A model generated the notes under the pieces. That model worked only from the letters and a program-made list of their open reading frames with translations, ran no database searches and was not told the DNA's origin. A DNA stretch of 64,000 bases from DATFRX01 sp035630615 (GTDB taxonomy: Bacteria > Actinomycetota > Actinomycetes > Propionibacteriales > Nocardioidaceae): positions 62,001-126,000 of the forward strand of contig DASQKI010000055.1 of assembly GCA_035630615.1 (NCBI GenBank), in the 5' to 3' direction. Both the position numbers and the translations under genes were made by a program. Of this stretch, positions 42,016 through 50,338 are shown piece by piece. The stretch's first letter is position 1. Every line of letters starts with the position of its first letter.

Positions 42016-43758
42016 ATGGCGGATGACAGCCCGCCTGAGAGGCGGGATTGGGACGACGCGCTGGGGTTCACGTCGCTGTCGAGGGTTCGACTCGACACGC
42101 TTCTGCAGGAGTTGCTCGACCGCGTCGGCGAGGTCACGGCGACTCAGGAACGTCTTCGAGCGCTGCTCGACGCGGTCGTCGACCTCAGTACCGACCTCGA
42201 CCTCGACCGCGTCCTTAGTCGGATCACCGTCGCCGCGTGCGAGTTGGCCGGCGCACGTTACGGTGCGGTCGGCGTCATGGGCCAAGGCGACATGCTGGCC
42301 CAATTCATCACCCATGGGATCGATGACGATAATCGGTCCCGGATCGGCCCGCCGCCGCGCGGCCACGGGGTACTCGGCCTCCTGATCGCCGAACCTCATC
42401 CGATCCGGCTGCCCCACATCGGTGACCATCCGCAGTCGTATGGCTTCCCGTCCAACCACCCGCCGATGGACTCCTTCCTCGGCGTCCCGATCCGGGTCCA
42501 CGATCGGGTCTACGGCAACCTCTACCTGTCCGAAAAGATCGACGGCGACGAGTTCACCGAGCAAGACGAGCAGATCGTCGTCGCGCTGGCGGCGGCGGCC
42601 GGAGTGGCGATCGACAATGCTCGCCTCTACGAGCTCACCGAACGGCGTCGGCAATGGCTTCAGGCCACCACCGAGATCTCACACGTGCTGTTGGGCCGGG
42701 TCGACCGCGAGGAGGCCCTCCAGCTGATCGCTCGAAAGACCCGCGAGGTCTCGGCCTGCGACGTCGCCGCGGTGTTGCTCGAGGACGATGGCAGCGATCT
42801 GGTCATCGAGGTCGTCGATGGCGACGACATGGACAGTGCGGTTGGTCTCCGGATGCCGATCCGCGACGACGGACTCCTCTCGGGCGTGCTGCGCCACGGC
42901 TACCCGATCGTCGTCGACGATCTGGCCGAGGAAGCCAAGAACGGCAACACCGACCTCCCGAGCGAGGTCGTCGACGACCTCGCCTACACCTTGCTGGTCC
43001 CGCTGAGCGCCCCTGACGGTGGCTCTGGTGTCCTGCTCGTGTCGCTGGCTCGCGACTCGCAGCGGCCGGAGGGATTCTTCGACGTCGAGCTGATCGCGAC
43101 CTTCGCCAACCAGACGGCGCTGGCGCTGGAGCGAGTACGAGCGCAAGAAGACCGTGCGCTCGTCGCCGTCCTCGAAGACCGAGACCGCATCGCCCGTGAC
43201 CTGCACGATCTGGTGATCCAGCGGCTGTTCGCGACCGGACTCCAACTCCAGAGCATGAGCCGATTGGCCAAGCGACCCGAGATCCAGGAACGGATCACGG
43301 CACTCACCGACGATCTCGACACCACGATCCGCGATATCCGCGCGACCATCTTCGAGCTCCAATTCCGGCCCGATCGCAACGACGTTCGGGCCGACATCCG
43401 GGGGTTGGCCAAGGAGTACGTCTCGACCTTCGGATTCGCGCCCCGGGTCGACCTGCGCGGCCCGGTCGACAGTGCGATCCCGTCGGTGGTGCGGCCGCAA
43501 CTGATGGCGGTCATCCGGGAGGCGCTGTCCAACGCGGCCCGACACGCCAAGGCATCGGCCGTCGAGGTCAGTGTCACGGTGGCCGGACGCGAACTGCTGA
43601 GCGTCGTGACCGACAACGGGATCGGCATAGGCGAGATCAGGCGGGAGAGCGGGCTGCGCAACATTCGCGAGCGCGCTCGCCATCTCGGCGGATCCTTCGC
43701 GCTGCGGTCCAACGATCCTCAGGGCACCATCGTCGAATGGCGGGTGCCCCTCGAGTAG
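42016..43758 (+). CDS. DosS/DevS-like GAF-GAF histidine kinase
   Basis: A 580-residue sensor kinase. GAF-A (about 45-205) has YGFPSNHPPMDSFLGVP; His148 aligns with the haem-binding His of mycobacterial DosS (His149). GAF-B spans about 225-375. The HisKA_3 domain has DLHDLVIQ with phospho-acceptor His397, and HATPase_c has EALSNAARHA and DNGIGIG. By homology it senses oxygen, NO or CO through haem and phosphorylates DosR. TAATAT lies 6 nt before the ATG (leaderless). The regulator gene is convergent, not co-transcribed. Confidence 0.9.
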   Translation: MADDSPPERRDWDDALGFTSLSRVRLDTLLQELLDRVGEVTATQERLRALLDAVVDLSTDLDLDRVLSRITVAACELAGARYGAVGVMGQGDMLAQFITHGIDDDNRSRIGPPPRGHGVLGLLIAEPHPIRLPHIGDHPQSYGFPSNHPPMDSFLGVPIRVHDRVYGNLYLSEKIDGDEFTEQDEQIVVALAAAAGVAIDNARLYELTERRRQWLQATTEISHVLLGRVDREEALQLIARKTREVSACDVAAVLLEDDGSDLVIEVVDGDDMDSAVGLRMPIRDDGLLSGVLRHGYPIVVDDLAEEAKNGNTDLPSEVVDDLAYTLLVPLSAPDGGSGVLLVSLARDSQRPEGFFDVELIATFANQTALALERVRAQEDRALVAVLEDRDRIARDLHDLVIQRLFATGLQLQSMSRLAKRPEIQERITALTDDLDTTIRDIRATIFELQFRPDRNDVRADIRGLAKEYVSTFGFAPRVDLRGPVDSAIPSVVRPQLMAVIREALSNAARHAKASAVEVSVTVAGRELLSVVTDNGIGIGEIRRESGLRNIRERARHLGGSFALRSNDPQGTIVEWRVPLE

Positions 43759-43774
43759 CCGACCTGAGCTTCCG

Positions 43775-44422
43775 TCAGTTGCCGAGCAGCTTGGCGGCCA
43801 ATACCGCTGCCTGCGTACGCCGCTCGAGCCCGAGCTTCGACAGCAGGCTCGACACGTAGTTCTTGACCGTCTTCTCGGCGAGGAAGAGCCGTTCGCCGAT
43901 CTGCTTGTTGGTCATCCCCTCAGCGATCAGGGCGAGGACGCGGCGCTCCTGCTCGGTGAGGTTGCGCAGCTCTTCGGGCTCGTCGTCGCCCCTGCGGAGG
44001 CGGTCGAGCACGCGCTGGGTGACCGCCGGGTCGAGCAGCGACTGCCCGGCCGCCACCCGACGGATCGAGTCGACCAGGTCGCCGCCGCTGACCTCTTTGA
44101 GGATGTATCCGGCGGCGCCGGCCATGATCGCCGTGAACAGTGCCTCGTCGTCGTCGTACGAGGTCAGGATCAGTGCCTGGATGGACGGGTCGACCGAGCG
44201 GATCTCGCGGCAGACATCGATGCCGCTGCCGTCGGGTAGGCGGGCGTCGAGGACAGCGACGTCGGGTCGCAGGGCGGGAATGCGGCGGACGGCTTCTTGG
44301 GCCGACCCTGTCTCGCCGACGACGGCGAAACCGGGCTCGGCCTCGAGGAGGTCCCGGATGCCGCGGCGGACAACCTCGTGGTCGTCGAGCAGGAAAACGC
44401 TGACGGAGACGTGTGTGGTCAC
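43775..44422 (-). CDS. DosR/DevR-like NarL-family response regulator
   Basis: A 215-residue regulator. The receiver domain has LLDDHE (acidic pair 13-14), Asp59 (VAVLDARLPDGSG) and Lys109 (GYILKE); the LuxR-type helix-turn-helix is at about 155-210 (LTEQERRVLALIAEGMTNKQI, AEKTVKNYVSSLLSKLGLERRTQA). The recognition helix is nearly that of mycobacterial DosR, so its sites should resemble the Dos box, as found across this island. The GTG start is leaderless: TATAAA lies 7 nt upstream. A Dos-box-like site at 44481 suggests autoregulation. Confidence 0.9.
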   Translation of the reverse strand: MTTHVSVSVFLLDDHEVVRRGIRDLLEAEPGFAVVGETGSAQEAVRRIPALRPDVAVLDARLPDGSGIDVCREIRSVDPSIQALILTSYDDDEALFTAIMAGAAGYILKEVSGGDLVDSIRRVAAGQSLLDPAVTQRVLDRLRRGDDEPEELRNLTEQERRVLALIAEGMTNKQIGERLFLAEKTVKNYVSSLLSKLGLERRTQAAVLAAKLLGN

Positions 44423-44480
44423 ACCACAGTTTATAGGCCCGTTCGGTGCCTCGATCCACTCCCGGCCGGCCCGACGCGTC

Positions 44481-44494
44481 GGGTCTTTCGGCCC
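44481..44494. promoter_or_regulatory. Dos-box-like site (GGGTC-TTTC-GGCCC) between dosR and cspA
   Basis: One mismatch to the GGGAC-TTTC-GGCCC form. It lies 59-72 bp upstream of the probable leaderless dosR start and 20 bp before the -35 of the cspA promoter, so autoregulation of dosR is the simplest reading. Confidence 0.65.
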
Positions 44495-44513
44495 TTGTCA
44501 CGGCGTGCCTGGG

Positions 44514-44543
44514 TTGACCTGACAGTCCTGGCGCACGTACCGT
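44514..44543 (+). promoter_or_regulatory. Probable cspA promoter
   Basis: TTGACC (-35) and TACCGT (-10) with 18-bp spacing. Transcription would begin near 44550, leaving a leader of about 160 nt before cspA, as known for cold-shock genes. Confidence 0.55.
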
Positions 44544-44583
44544 CTTTCACGGTTGCGGTTTGTACTTCGGCTCGTTGCATCAA

Positions 44584-44608
44584 CGCCCGCCAAGTCTGAC
44601 AGCGGGCG
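44584..44608 (+). promoter_or_regulatory. Leader hairpin of cspA (CGCCCGC-N11-GCGGGCG)
   Basis: A perfect 7-bp stem followed by a T-rich run (CTTTGTGTTGTTT), which could act as an attenuator or temperature-sensitive structure in the cspA leader. Confidence 0.5.
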
Positions 44609-44709
44609 CTTTGTGTTGTTTACGGGACAATCCCGGCAGCGCGGCGCCACAGCGCGACCCGAGATGCTGAACCCGGTCTCGAACGACACATTACGAAGGA
44701 GAGCCCACC

Positions 44710-44910
44710 ATGGCTCAAGGCACAGTCAAGTGGTTCAACGCCGACAAGGGCTTTGGATTCATCGCCCAGGACGACGGGCCCGATGTCTTCGTCCACTTCA
44801 CGGCGATCGACTCCACTGGCTACCGCTCCCTCGATGAGGGCCAGCGGGTCGAGTTCAACACGACGCAGAGTGACAAGGGCCTGCAGGCGGAAAACGTCCG
44901 CGCGGTCTGA
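44710..44910 (+). CDS. cspA: Cold-shock protein CspA
   Basis: A 66-residue single cold-shock domain: GTVKWFNADKGFGFI (RNP1) and DVFVHFTAI (RNP2), which bind single-stranded RNA and act as RNA chaperones. Length is normal. AAGGAG stands 9 nt before the ATG. The gene has a long leader with hairpins and is followed by a strong terminator, so it is a monocistronic unit. Its neighbours are dosR upstream and a secreted protein downstream. Confidence 0.95.
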   Translation: MAQGTVKWFNADKGFGFIAQDDGPDVFVHFTAIDSTGYRSLDEGQRVEFNTTQSDKGLQAENVRAV

Positions 44911-44926
44911 TCACGACGCTTCATCC

Positions 44927-44964
44927 GACAGGGGCGGTCCGGCACGAGCCGGGCCGCCCCTGTC
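44927..44964 (+). terminator. Strong 17-bp hairpin terminator after cspA
   Basis: GACAGGGGCGGTCCGGC pairs with GCCGGGCCGCCCCTGTC around an ACGA loop, with one G-U pair. It starts 16 nt after the cspA stop. Confidence 0.85.
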
Positions 44965-45059
44965 GCATGTCCGAGCGCGACTGAATCTGGCGGCGGGACA
45001 ACCTTTCGGGTGCCTAGGTGCGTCTATGGGTCACTACTCGCCCGTCTGATGGGGGACCC

Positions 45060-46526
45060 ATGCGTCTTCATCGTTCCTTGTCCGCGTTCGGCCTGGCCGC
45101 CGCCGTCTCGACGATCGGAGCCGCGGTCGCGATGCCGACGTCGGCCGAGTCGAACTCCGTGGCGCAAGCAGAGGCGCGACCCGCACTCGCGATCACCGCC
45201 GCGACCCACAAGGTCACCTTGACGTGGGTGAAGTCGGGGGTCTACTTGAGCGGCCTAGGCGCCTACATCGTCGCGGGTGACGAGCCGTTCGAGGTCGCCG
45301 TCCAGCGGGCGTCGTACTCCGACCCGATCGCGGCGACCTGGCTGCGTTCCGACGGCGATGTCGCGATGCCAGACGAGCTGAACCCGACGGACTTCCGCAG
45401 GTTCCGAGGGTTCTTCCACGTTCGAGTACGCGACATGGACGGCAAGCTGGTCTCCGACCAGGAGCAGGGCTGGTGCCCGAACGGATGGAGCGTGACACGC
45501 AGCCGACCGGTCGCGCCGGACCGCTCACCCTACCCGGACACCTGTGGTGGTGGCGGGCCGTGGACCCAGGGCAGCTTCTGGGGATTGCAGGCCGGATGGG
45601 CCGACCCGGTGTCGGCCGGTCGGGCGAAGCTGCCGCTCGGCCGGTACGTCGCGACCGTCCGGATCGACGACGACTACCTCAAGGCCTTCGGCATCCCGAA
45701 CGACGCCGCCTTCACCCGGATCAACCTGCGGGTCGCCAAGAACGGCGAGGTCTGCCGAGGTTGCCGTGGCGACGACGCTTCTCACGCCGAGCACGCTCGC
45801 GCCTACCAGCCGCGGGCCCACGAGCCGGTGGGCGACGACAAGCCGCTGGCCGGCGACCCGCTGCCCGACCTGCAGGCGGTCCCGGCCTGGCATATCGGTG
45901 TCCACAACGGCAACGTGCTGCACTTCAGCGCCAACGTGTGGAACGCCGGTCCGTCAAACTTCGTCATCGACGGCTTCCGTCGCGACGGCGAGGACGAGAT
46001 GGACACCTACCAGTACTTCTACGACGAGAACGGCGAGCCGACCGGCTCGGCGCAGATCGGCACGATGCACTGGCACGACGCGAAGGGTCACCACCACTGG
46101 CACTTCCTCGACTTCGCCACCTACCGGCTGCTCGACGCCGACAAGCAGGCCGTGATGCGGAGTCGGAAGGTGTCCTTCTGCCTCGCCGACACCAACGCGA
46201 TCGACTACACCGTGCCCGGCGCCAACTGGCACCCGTGGAACACCGACCTGTCGACCGCCTGCGGCGACTACACCGCCCTGTCGGTCCGTGAGGTGCTCGA
46301 CGTCGGGTCCGGCGACACGTACGCGCAGTGGCGGGCCGGCCAGGCGTTCCGGCTCAAGGGTCTGCCGAACGGCACCTACTACATCCAGGTCTGGGCCAAC
46401 CCGAACGGGAATGTGCACGAGACCGATACGACCAACAACTCGTCGTACCGGAAGATCATCGTCGGGGGTACACCGGAGCACCGGACCGTCCGCGTGCCGC
46501 CGGTCGGCATGATCGATGTGAAGTAA
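45060..46526 (+). CDS. Secreted lysyl-oxidase-like copper protein
   Basis: A 488-residue exported protein: signal peptide residues 1-33, then a long N-terminal region and a C-terminal domain with GHHHWHFLDFATYRLLDA, matching the lysyl oxidase copper talon (H-x-H-Y-H followed by F-x-x-Y-x-L-L-D). FCLADTNAIDY and WANPNGNVHETDTTNNSS are also typical. Lysyl oxidases oxidise peptidyl lysine to aldehyde using copper and an internal quinone. Bacterial members are known from actinobacteria; substrate is unknown. ATG 45060 follows GGGGGA; an upstream ATG at 45018 would hide the signal peptide. Confidence 0.8.
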   Translation: MRLHRSLSAFGLAAAVSTIGAAVAMPTSAESNSVAQAEARPALAITAATHKVTLTWVKSGVYLSGLGAYIVAGDEPFEVAVQRASYSDPIAATWLRSDGDVAMPDELNPTDFRRFRGFFHVRVRDMDGKLVSDQEQGWCPNGWSVTRSRPVAPDRSPYPDTCGGGGPWTQGSFWGLQAGWADPVSAGRAKLPLGRYVATVRIDDDYLKAFGIPNDAAFTRINLRVAKNGEVCRGCRGDDASHAEHARAYQPRAHEPVGDDKPLAGDPLPDLQAVPAWHIGVHNGNVLHFSANVWNAGPSNFVIDGFRRDGEDEMDTYQYFYDENGEPTGSAQIGTMHWHDAKGHHHWHFLDFATYRLLDADKQAVMRSRKVSFCLADTNAIDYTVPGANWHPWNTDLSTACGDYTALSVREVLDVGSGDTYAQWRAGQAFRLKGLPNGTYYIQVWANPNGNVHETDTTNNSSYRKIIVGGTPEHRTVRVPPVGMIDVK

Positions 46527-46576
46527 GGGGAGGCGGGGCATCCCGGCGCTAGATGGGGCTGCCTAGGCTGGTGGTC

Positions 46577-48097
46577 GTGCCTACTGCCTCCCCATCGCCC
46601 GGCCGACTCGTCGTCGGGTTCGACCTGGACATGACCCTGATCGACTCGCGACCCGGGATCAAGGCGGCCTACGACGTGCTCGCCGCCGAGACCGGGGTCG
46701 CTGTCGACAGCGACTTGGTCGTGTCCCGCCTCGGTCCCCCGGTCGAGGTCGAGATGGCCGAGTGGTTCCCGCCCGAGCAGGTCCAGACGATGGCCGACCG
46801 CTATCGGGAGCTCTACCCCGAGCACGGCATCGCGGCGGCGCTGCCGCTGTCCGGAGTCGCCGAGGCGCTCGCGGCAGTGCGGACCCACCATGGTCGAGTC
46901 CTCGTCGTCACGGCGAAGAACGGACCGCACGCATGGGCTCATGTCGAGCACCTCGGGCTGGACGTCGACGAGGTCCATGGCGGCGCCTGGCGAGGTGGCA
47001 AGGCCGACGCGCTGGCGGCCGCAGGTGCCACGATCTACGTCGGCGATCACGTGCACGACATCGAGGCTGCAAGGAGCGCCGGGGGCATCGGCGTCGGCGT
47101 GACCACGGGCACCAGCTCGCGTGCGGAGCTGGCCGACGCCGGTGCCGAGGTGGTTCTCGACTCCCTCGCGGAGTTTCCCGGCTGGCTCGACGAGCACCTG
47201 CTCGCGGCCCGACTCGCGGCTCTGGACGCGCACCTTCGGGACTATGGCTCGGTCCTCGTCGCCTACTCCGGCGGGGCCGACTCGGCATTTCTGCTGGCCG
47301 CCGCGGTCCGGGCGCTCGGCGCCGATCGGGTGATGGCGGGCACGGCCTACTCCGACTCGTTGCCGCAATCCGAGCGTGGCCCGGCCGCCGCGTTCGCCGA
47401 CAGTCTCGGCGTCCGGCAGCTCACGCCGCGTACGCATGAGATGGAGCGTGCGGGCTATCGGGCCAACGACGGTGATCGGTGCTATTTCTGCAAGTCCGAG
47501 TTGCTCGACGTGCTGACTCCGCTCGCCGCCGAGCACGGCCTGGCCGTCGTAGCGACCGGCACCAACGCCGACGACGCCCGAGCCGGCTTCCGACCGGGCA
47601 TCCGGGCCGCCAGCGAGCGGGGGGCCGTGACGCCGCTTCTCGACGCGGGGCTTACCAAGGCGCAAGTGCGAGAGGCGTCGCGCCGATGGGAGCTGCCGAC
47701 ATGGGACAAGCCGGCCGCCGCCTGCCTCTCGTCGCGGATCGCCTACGGGATCGAGGTGACGCCGCATCGGCTGGCCCGAGTCGAACGGGCCGAGGCGGCC
47801 CTACGTACGACGCTCGTCGAGCACGGCATCGGGGTCGAAAACCTGCGGGTGCGAGACCTCGACGAGCGGGCCCGAGTCGAGCTGGACGCCGCTGTCGTCG
47901 AGACGCTCGGACGGGACGACGCCGTCCGGGCGGCCGTGCTCGACGCGGTGCGGTCGGCCGGATTCGACGCGGTGGAGATCGACCCGAAGGGATTCCGCTC
48001 GGGCGCGATGAACGAGCTGTTGTCCGCGGACGAGCGTCGCCGCCACGGCCCGGCGACCGGCGCAATCCAAGTGGAGCCGACGCGGGCCGGCACGTAG
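46577..48097 (+). CDS. HAD phosphatase fused to LarE-type sulfur transferase
   Basis: A 506-residue fusion. Residues 10-205 are a HAD hydrolase (GFDLDMTLID with Asp16/Asp18; VTAKN; YVGDHVHDIEAA). Residues about 215-500 are LarE: PP-loop SGGADS (231-236), GDRCYFCKSEL with Cys302 and Cys305, and KPAAACLSSRIAYG with Cys383. LarE makes the thiolated nickel-pincer cofactor of LarA. Three Cys suggest the iron-sulfur-cluster (catalytic) LarE type rather than the single-Cys sacrificial one. GTG 46577 is 7 nt after TAGGCT; ATG 46553 is the alternative. No larA, larB or larC is in the window. Confidence 0.85.
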   Translation: MPTASPSPGRLVVGFDLDMTLIDSRPGIKAAYDVLAAETGVAVDSDLVVSRLGPPVEVEMAEWFPPEQVQTMADRYRELYPEHGIAAALPLSGVAEALAAVRTHHGRVLVVTAKNGPHAWAHVEHLGLDVDEVHGGAWRGGKADALAAAGATIYVGDHVHDIEAARSAGGIGVGVTTGTSSRAELADAGAEVVLDSLAEFPGWLDEHLLAARLAALDAHLRDYGSVLVAYSGGADSAFLLAAAVRALGADRVMAGTAYSDSLPQSERGPAAAFADSLGVRQLTPRTHEMERAGYRANDGDRCYFCKSELLDVLTPLAAEHGLAVVATGTNADDARAGFRPGIRAASERGAVTPLLDAGLTKAQVREASRRWELPTWDKPAAACLSSRIAYGIEVTPHRLARVERAEAALRTTLVEHGIGVENLRVRDLDERARVELDAAVVETLGRDDAVRAAVLDAVRSAGFDAVEIDPKGFRSGAMNELLSADERRRHGPATGAIQVEPTRAGT

Positions 48098-48167
48098 GCT
48101 TGCCCTTCCAGGCCAGGCGCCCGCGCTGGCGAGTTGCAGACACCCACGATTCGAACGAGAGGTCATC

Positions 48168-48575
48168 GTGCCTACTGGCAAGGTGAAGTGGTACGACGCC
48201 GACAAGGGCTTCGGCTTCCTCAACAGTGACGACGGCGGCGACGTCTACGTCCGGTCGTCGGCACTGCCGGATGGTGTCACCACGCTAAGGTCGGGCGCCC
48301 GGGTCGAGTTCGGCGTCGTCGAAGGCAGGCGCGGGGCGCAGGCGTTGCAGGTTCGGCTGCTCGAGCCGCCGCCGTCGGTGTCTCGGGCCAAGTCGAAGGC
48401 GCAGCGCGACGCCAAACGCAAGGCGCCCGAAGAGATGACGGTCATCGTCGAGGACACGATCCGACTGCTCGACGACGTCGAAAATGCCTACCGTGCCGGT
48501 CGGCATCCCGATCGCAGCACCGCGAAGCGGGCAGCCGCCGTCCTCCACGCCCTCGCCGAGCAACTCGAGCTCTAA
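48168..48575 (+). CDS. Cold-shock-domain protein with C-terminal helical extension
   Basis: A 135-residue protein. Residues 1-65 are a cold-shock domain (GKVKWYDADKGFGFL, DVYVRSSAL); the RNP2 His seen in CspA is replaced. The remaining 70 residues are Lys/Ala-rich and helical (PEEMTVIVEDTIRLLDDVENAYRAGRHPDRSTAKRAAAVLHALAEQLEL). This long form matches the mycobacterial CspB-like protein (Rv0871) family, and the following genes share that gene order. Probably an RNA-binding regulator. Confidence 0.85.
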   Translation: MPTGKVKWYDADKGFGFLNSDDGGDVYVRSSALPDGVTTLRSGARVEFGVVEGRRGAQALQVRLLEPPPSVSRAKSKAQRDAKRKAPEEMTVIVEDTIRLLDDVENAYRAGRHPDRSTAKRAAAVLHALAEQLEL

Positions 48576-48583
48576 CCCCTCCG

Positions 48584-48640
48584 CGAGTGGCGCACCGTCG
48601 TCGTTTTGGGGCGCCGAACGCGACAACGTTGCGCCACTCG
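48584..48640. terminator. Long imperfect hairpin between convergent genes
   Basis: CGAGTGGCGCA and TGCGCCACTCG pair exactly and the stem continues with two mismatches to about 20 bp around a 15-nt loop. It lies between the convergent CSD and MFS genes, so it may end both transcripts; it also resembles the other long palindromes of this window. Confidence 0.55.
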
Positions 48641-48654
48641 GCGGTGACGCGGGA

Positions 48655-50244
48655 CTAGCGGCGGCCGCGGCGCCGGCGCATCGGCTGGGTCGGGTCGTGC
48701 GGCCGGGTGGTCGGGCCGTATTGCTGCGTCGGCCCATCCGGTGGCGGTTGCCTCATCCGCTGGGTTTCGTCGGCGGCCCATGACGGCGACTGAGCCGTCG
48801 GTCCCGCCGATTCGCCCGGCCGCGGAGCCGGCGGGTCTCGTCGGCTCAGGACGTACTGCAGCACGATCACCGACCAGATCACGAGAAGTGCGGCAGCCGT
48901 GCCGAGGCCAAGCGGGGTCGGGGTCAGCGGCAACGCGATGCCGAGGAAGCCCCCCATGACCCAGGACAGTTGCAGCAGCGTCTCGGATCGACCGAAGACG
49001 CTGGTGCGCACCGCTTCGGGCACGTCGCGCTGGATGACCGCATCCAGGCTGAGCTTGCCCAACGACTGACAGATGCCGACGGTAAGGCCGAGGACGACCG
49101 CGGTCGCGAGGGAATAGAGCAGGGCCGTCACGGTGACCATCGCCGCGTCGACGAGCAGGACCACGACGACGGTGAGTTCGGGCTTGCGGGCCTTCAACAT
49201 CGACCCGATCACCGTGCCTACGAGGTTGCCGAGCCCGGCGGCACCGATCACCAGGGCCAGCAGCCAGGTCGCGTGGTCCTCCCAGCCGTCGAAGGGATGC
49301 TCACGCAGCACGAACGCCATGTACATGACGAGGAAGCCGGACGTGAACCGGACGCCGGCGTTGGAGCGCAGCGCGCCGATGACCGTCGACGTGATCCCGA
49401 CCCGCATGCCTCTCGTGCCACCGCGCATCTCCGCCATCGAGACCTGCTCCTCGCCCTCGGGCGAGTTGACCTTCGCTGGCAGCCACCACGTGAGCACGGC
49501 CCCGATGACGAAGATGAGGAACGCATAGCGCAGCGCCCAGGCGGCTCCGACCTGGGCCGCGCCGGCCGCCAACGGTGCCGAGATGACGGCCGCCCCCGTG
49601 CCGACCAGCGAGATCCGCGAGTTGGCCTTGACGAGCGTGAAGCCTTCGGGCAGTACGCGCGGCACCGCCGATGCCTTAGTCACGCCGTACGCTTTCGAGG
49701 CCACCAGGACGCCCAGCGCCGCCGGGTACATCGCGATCGACTCGTCGTCCACCGAGCCGGCCAGCACCCAGCAACACAGCGCCGACGTGCCGAGGATGAC
49801 GCCGATCGCCACCTTGCGACCCCGCCGGAATCGATCGAGGAACGGGCCGATCAGCGGTGCCACGATGGCGAACGGCAGCATGGTCATCAGCAAGAACAGC
49901 GCCACTTTGGGCCGCGCCTCGCCGGTCGGGACCGAGAAGAACAGCGAACCCGCGAGAGCAACGGCGACGGCTGCATCTCCGGCGGTGTTGAACGCGTGGA
50001 CCTCGAGCAATCGGGCCATGCCGCTCTCGCCGGCCCCGTGGGCATGCGTGACCCGGCGGGCCTTCGCGACGCTCTTCTTGGCCAACCGACCCGAAGCCCG
50101 CGCCGCCCGACCCGTCGCGTCGACCGCCTTGGCCGCCTTGCCGGGTTCGGGCCGGTGCGGGCCCCCCGGCGGCGTGCCGTGCGGCGGATACGACGAGCCG
50201 CCGTGCGGAGGCTCACCGGGCCGCCGGTCGCCGGGATCTGTCAC
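48655..50244 (-). CDS. MFS transporter (Rv0876c-like)
   Basis: A 529-residue membrane protein with about twelve spans starting near residue 90. It begins with a Pro/Gly/His-rich stretch and a basic segment (GRAARASGRLAKKSVAKARR), and ends with a Pro-rich, Arg-rich tail. The first MFS loop has DRFRRGRKVAIG. It resembles Rv0876c of M. tuberculosis, next to the same CSD and DUF3027 neighbours. GTG 50244 has CAGGAT and GGATGG upstream. Substrate unknown. Confidence 0.82.
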   Translation of the reverse strand: MTDPGDRRPGEPPHGGSSYPPHGTPPGGPHRPEPGKAAKAVDATGRAARASGRLAKKSVAKARRVTHAHGAGESGMARLLEVHAFNTAGDAAVAVALAGSLFFSVPTGEARPKVALFLLMTMLPFAIVAPLIGPFLDRFRRGRKVAIGVILGTSALCCWVLAGSVDDESIAMYPAALGVLVASKAYGVTKASAVPRVLPEGFTLVKANSRISLVGTGAAVISAPLAAGAAQVGAAWALRYAFLIFVIGAVLTWWLPAKVNSPEGEEQVSMAEMRGGTRGMRVGITSTVIGALRSNAGVRFTSGFLVMYMAFVLREHPFDGWEDHATWLLALVIGAAGLGNLVGTVIGSMLKARKPELTVVVVLLVDAAMVTVTALLYSLATAVVLGLTVGICQSLGKLSLDAVIQRDVPEAVRTSVFGRSETLLQLSWVMGGFLGIALPLTPTPLGLGTAAALLVIWSVIVLQYVLSRRDPPAPRPGESAGPTAQSPSWAADETQRMRQPPPDGPTQQYGPTTRPHDPTQPMRRRRGRR

Positions 50245-50338
50245 AAGTCCATCCTGCCGCACGAGTCGTCGGTGTTGCGGCACTTGGTCGGGTCCTCCCC
50301 GATTCGCCTTGCCGGCAGCGGTACGGGACAATCGATCC

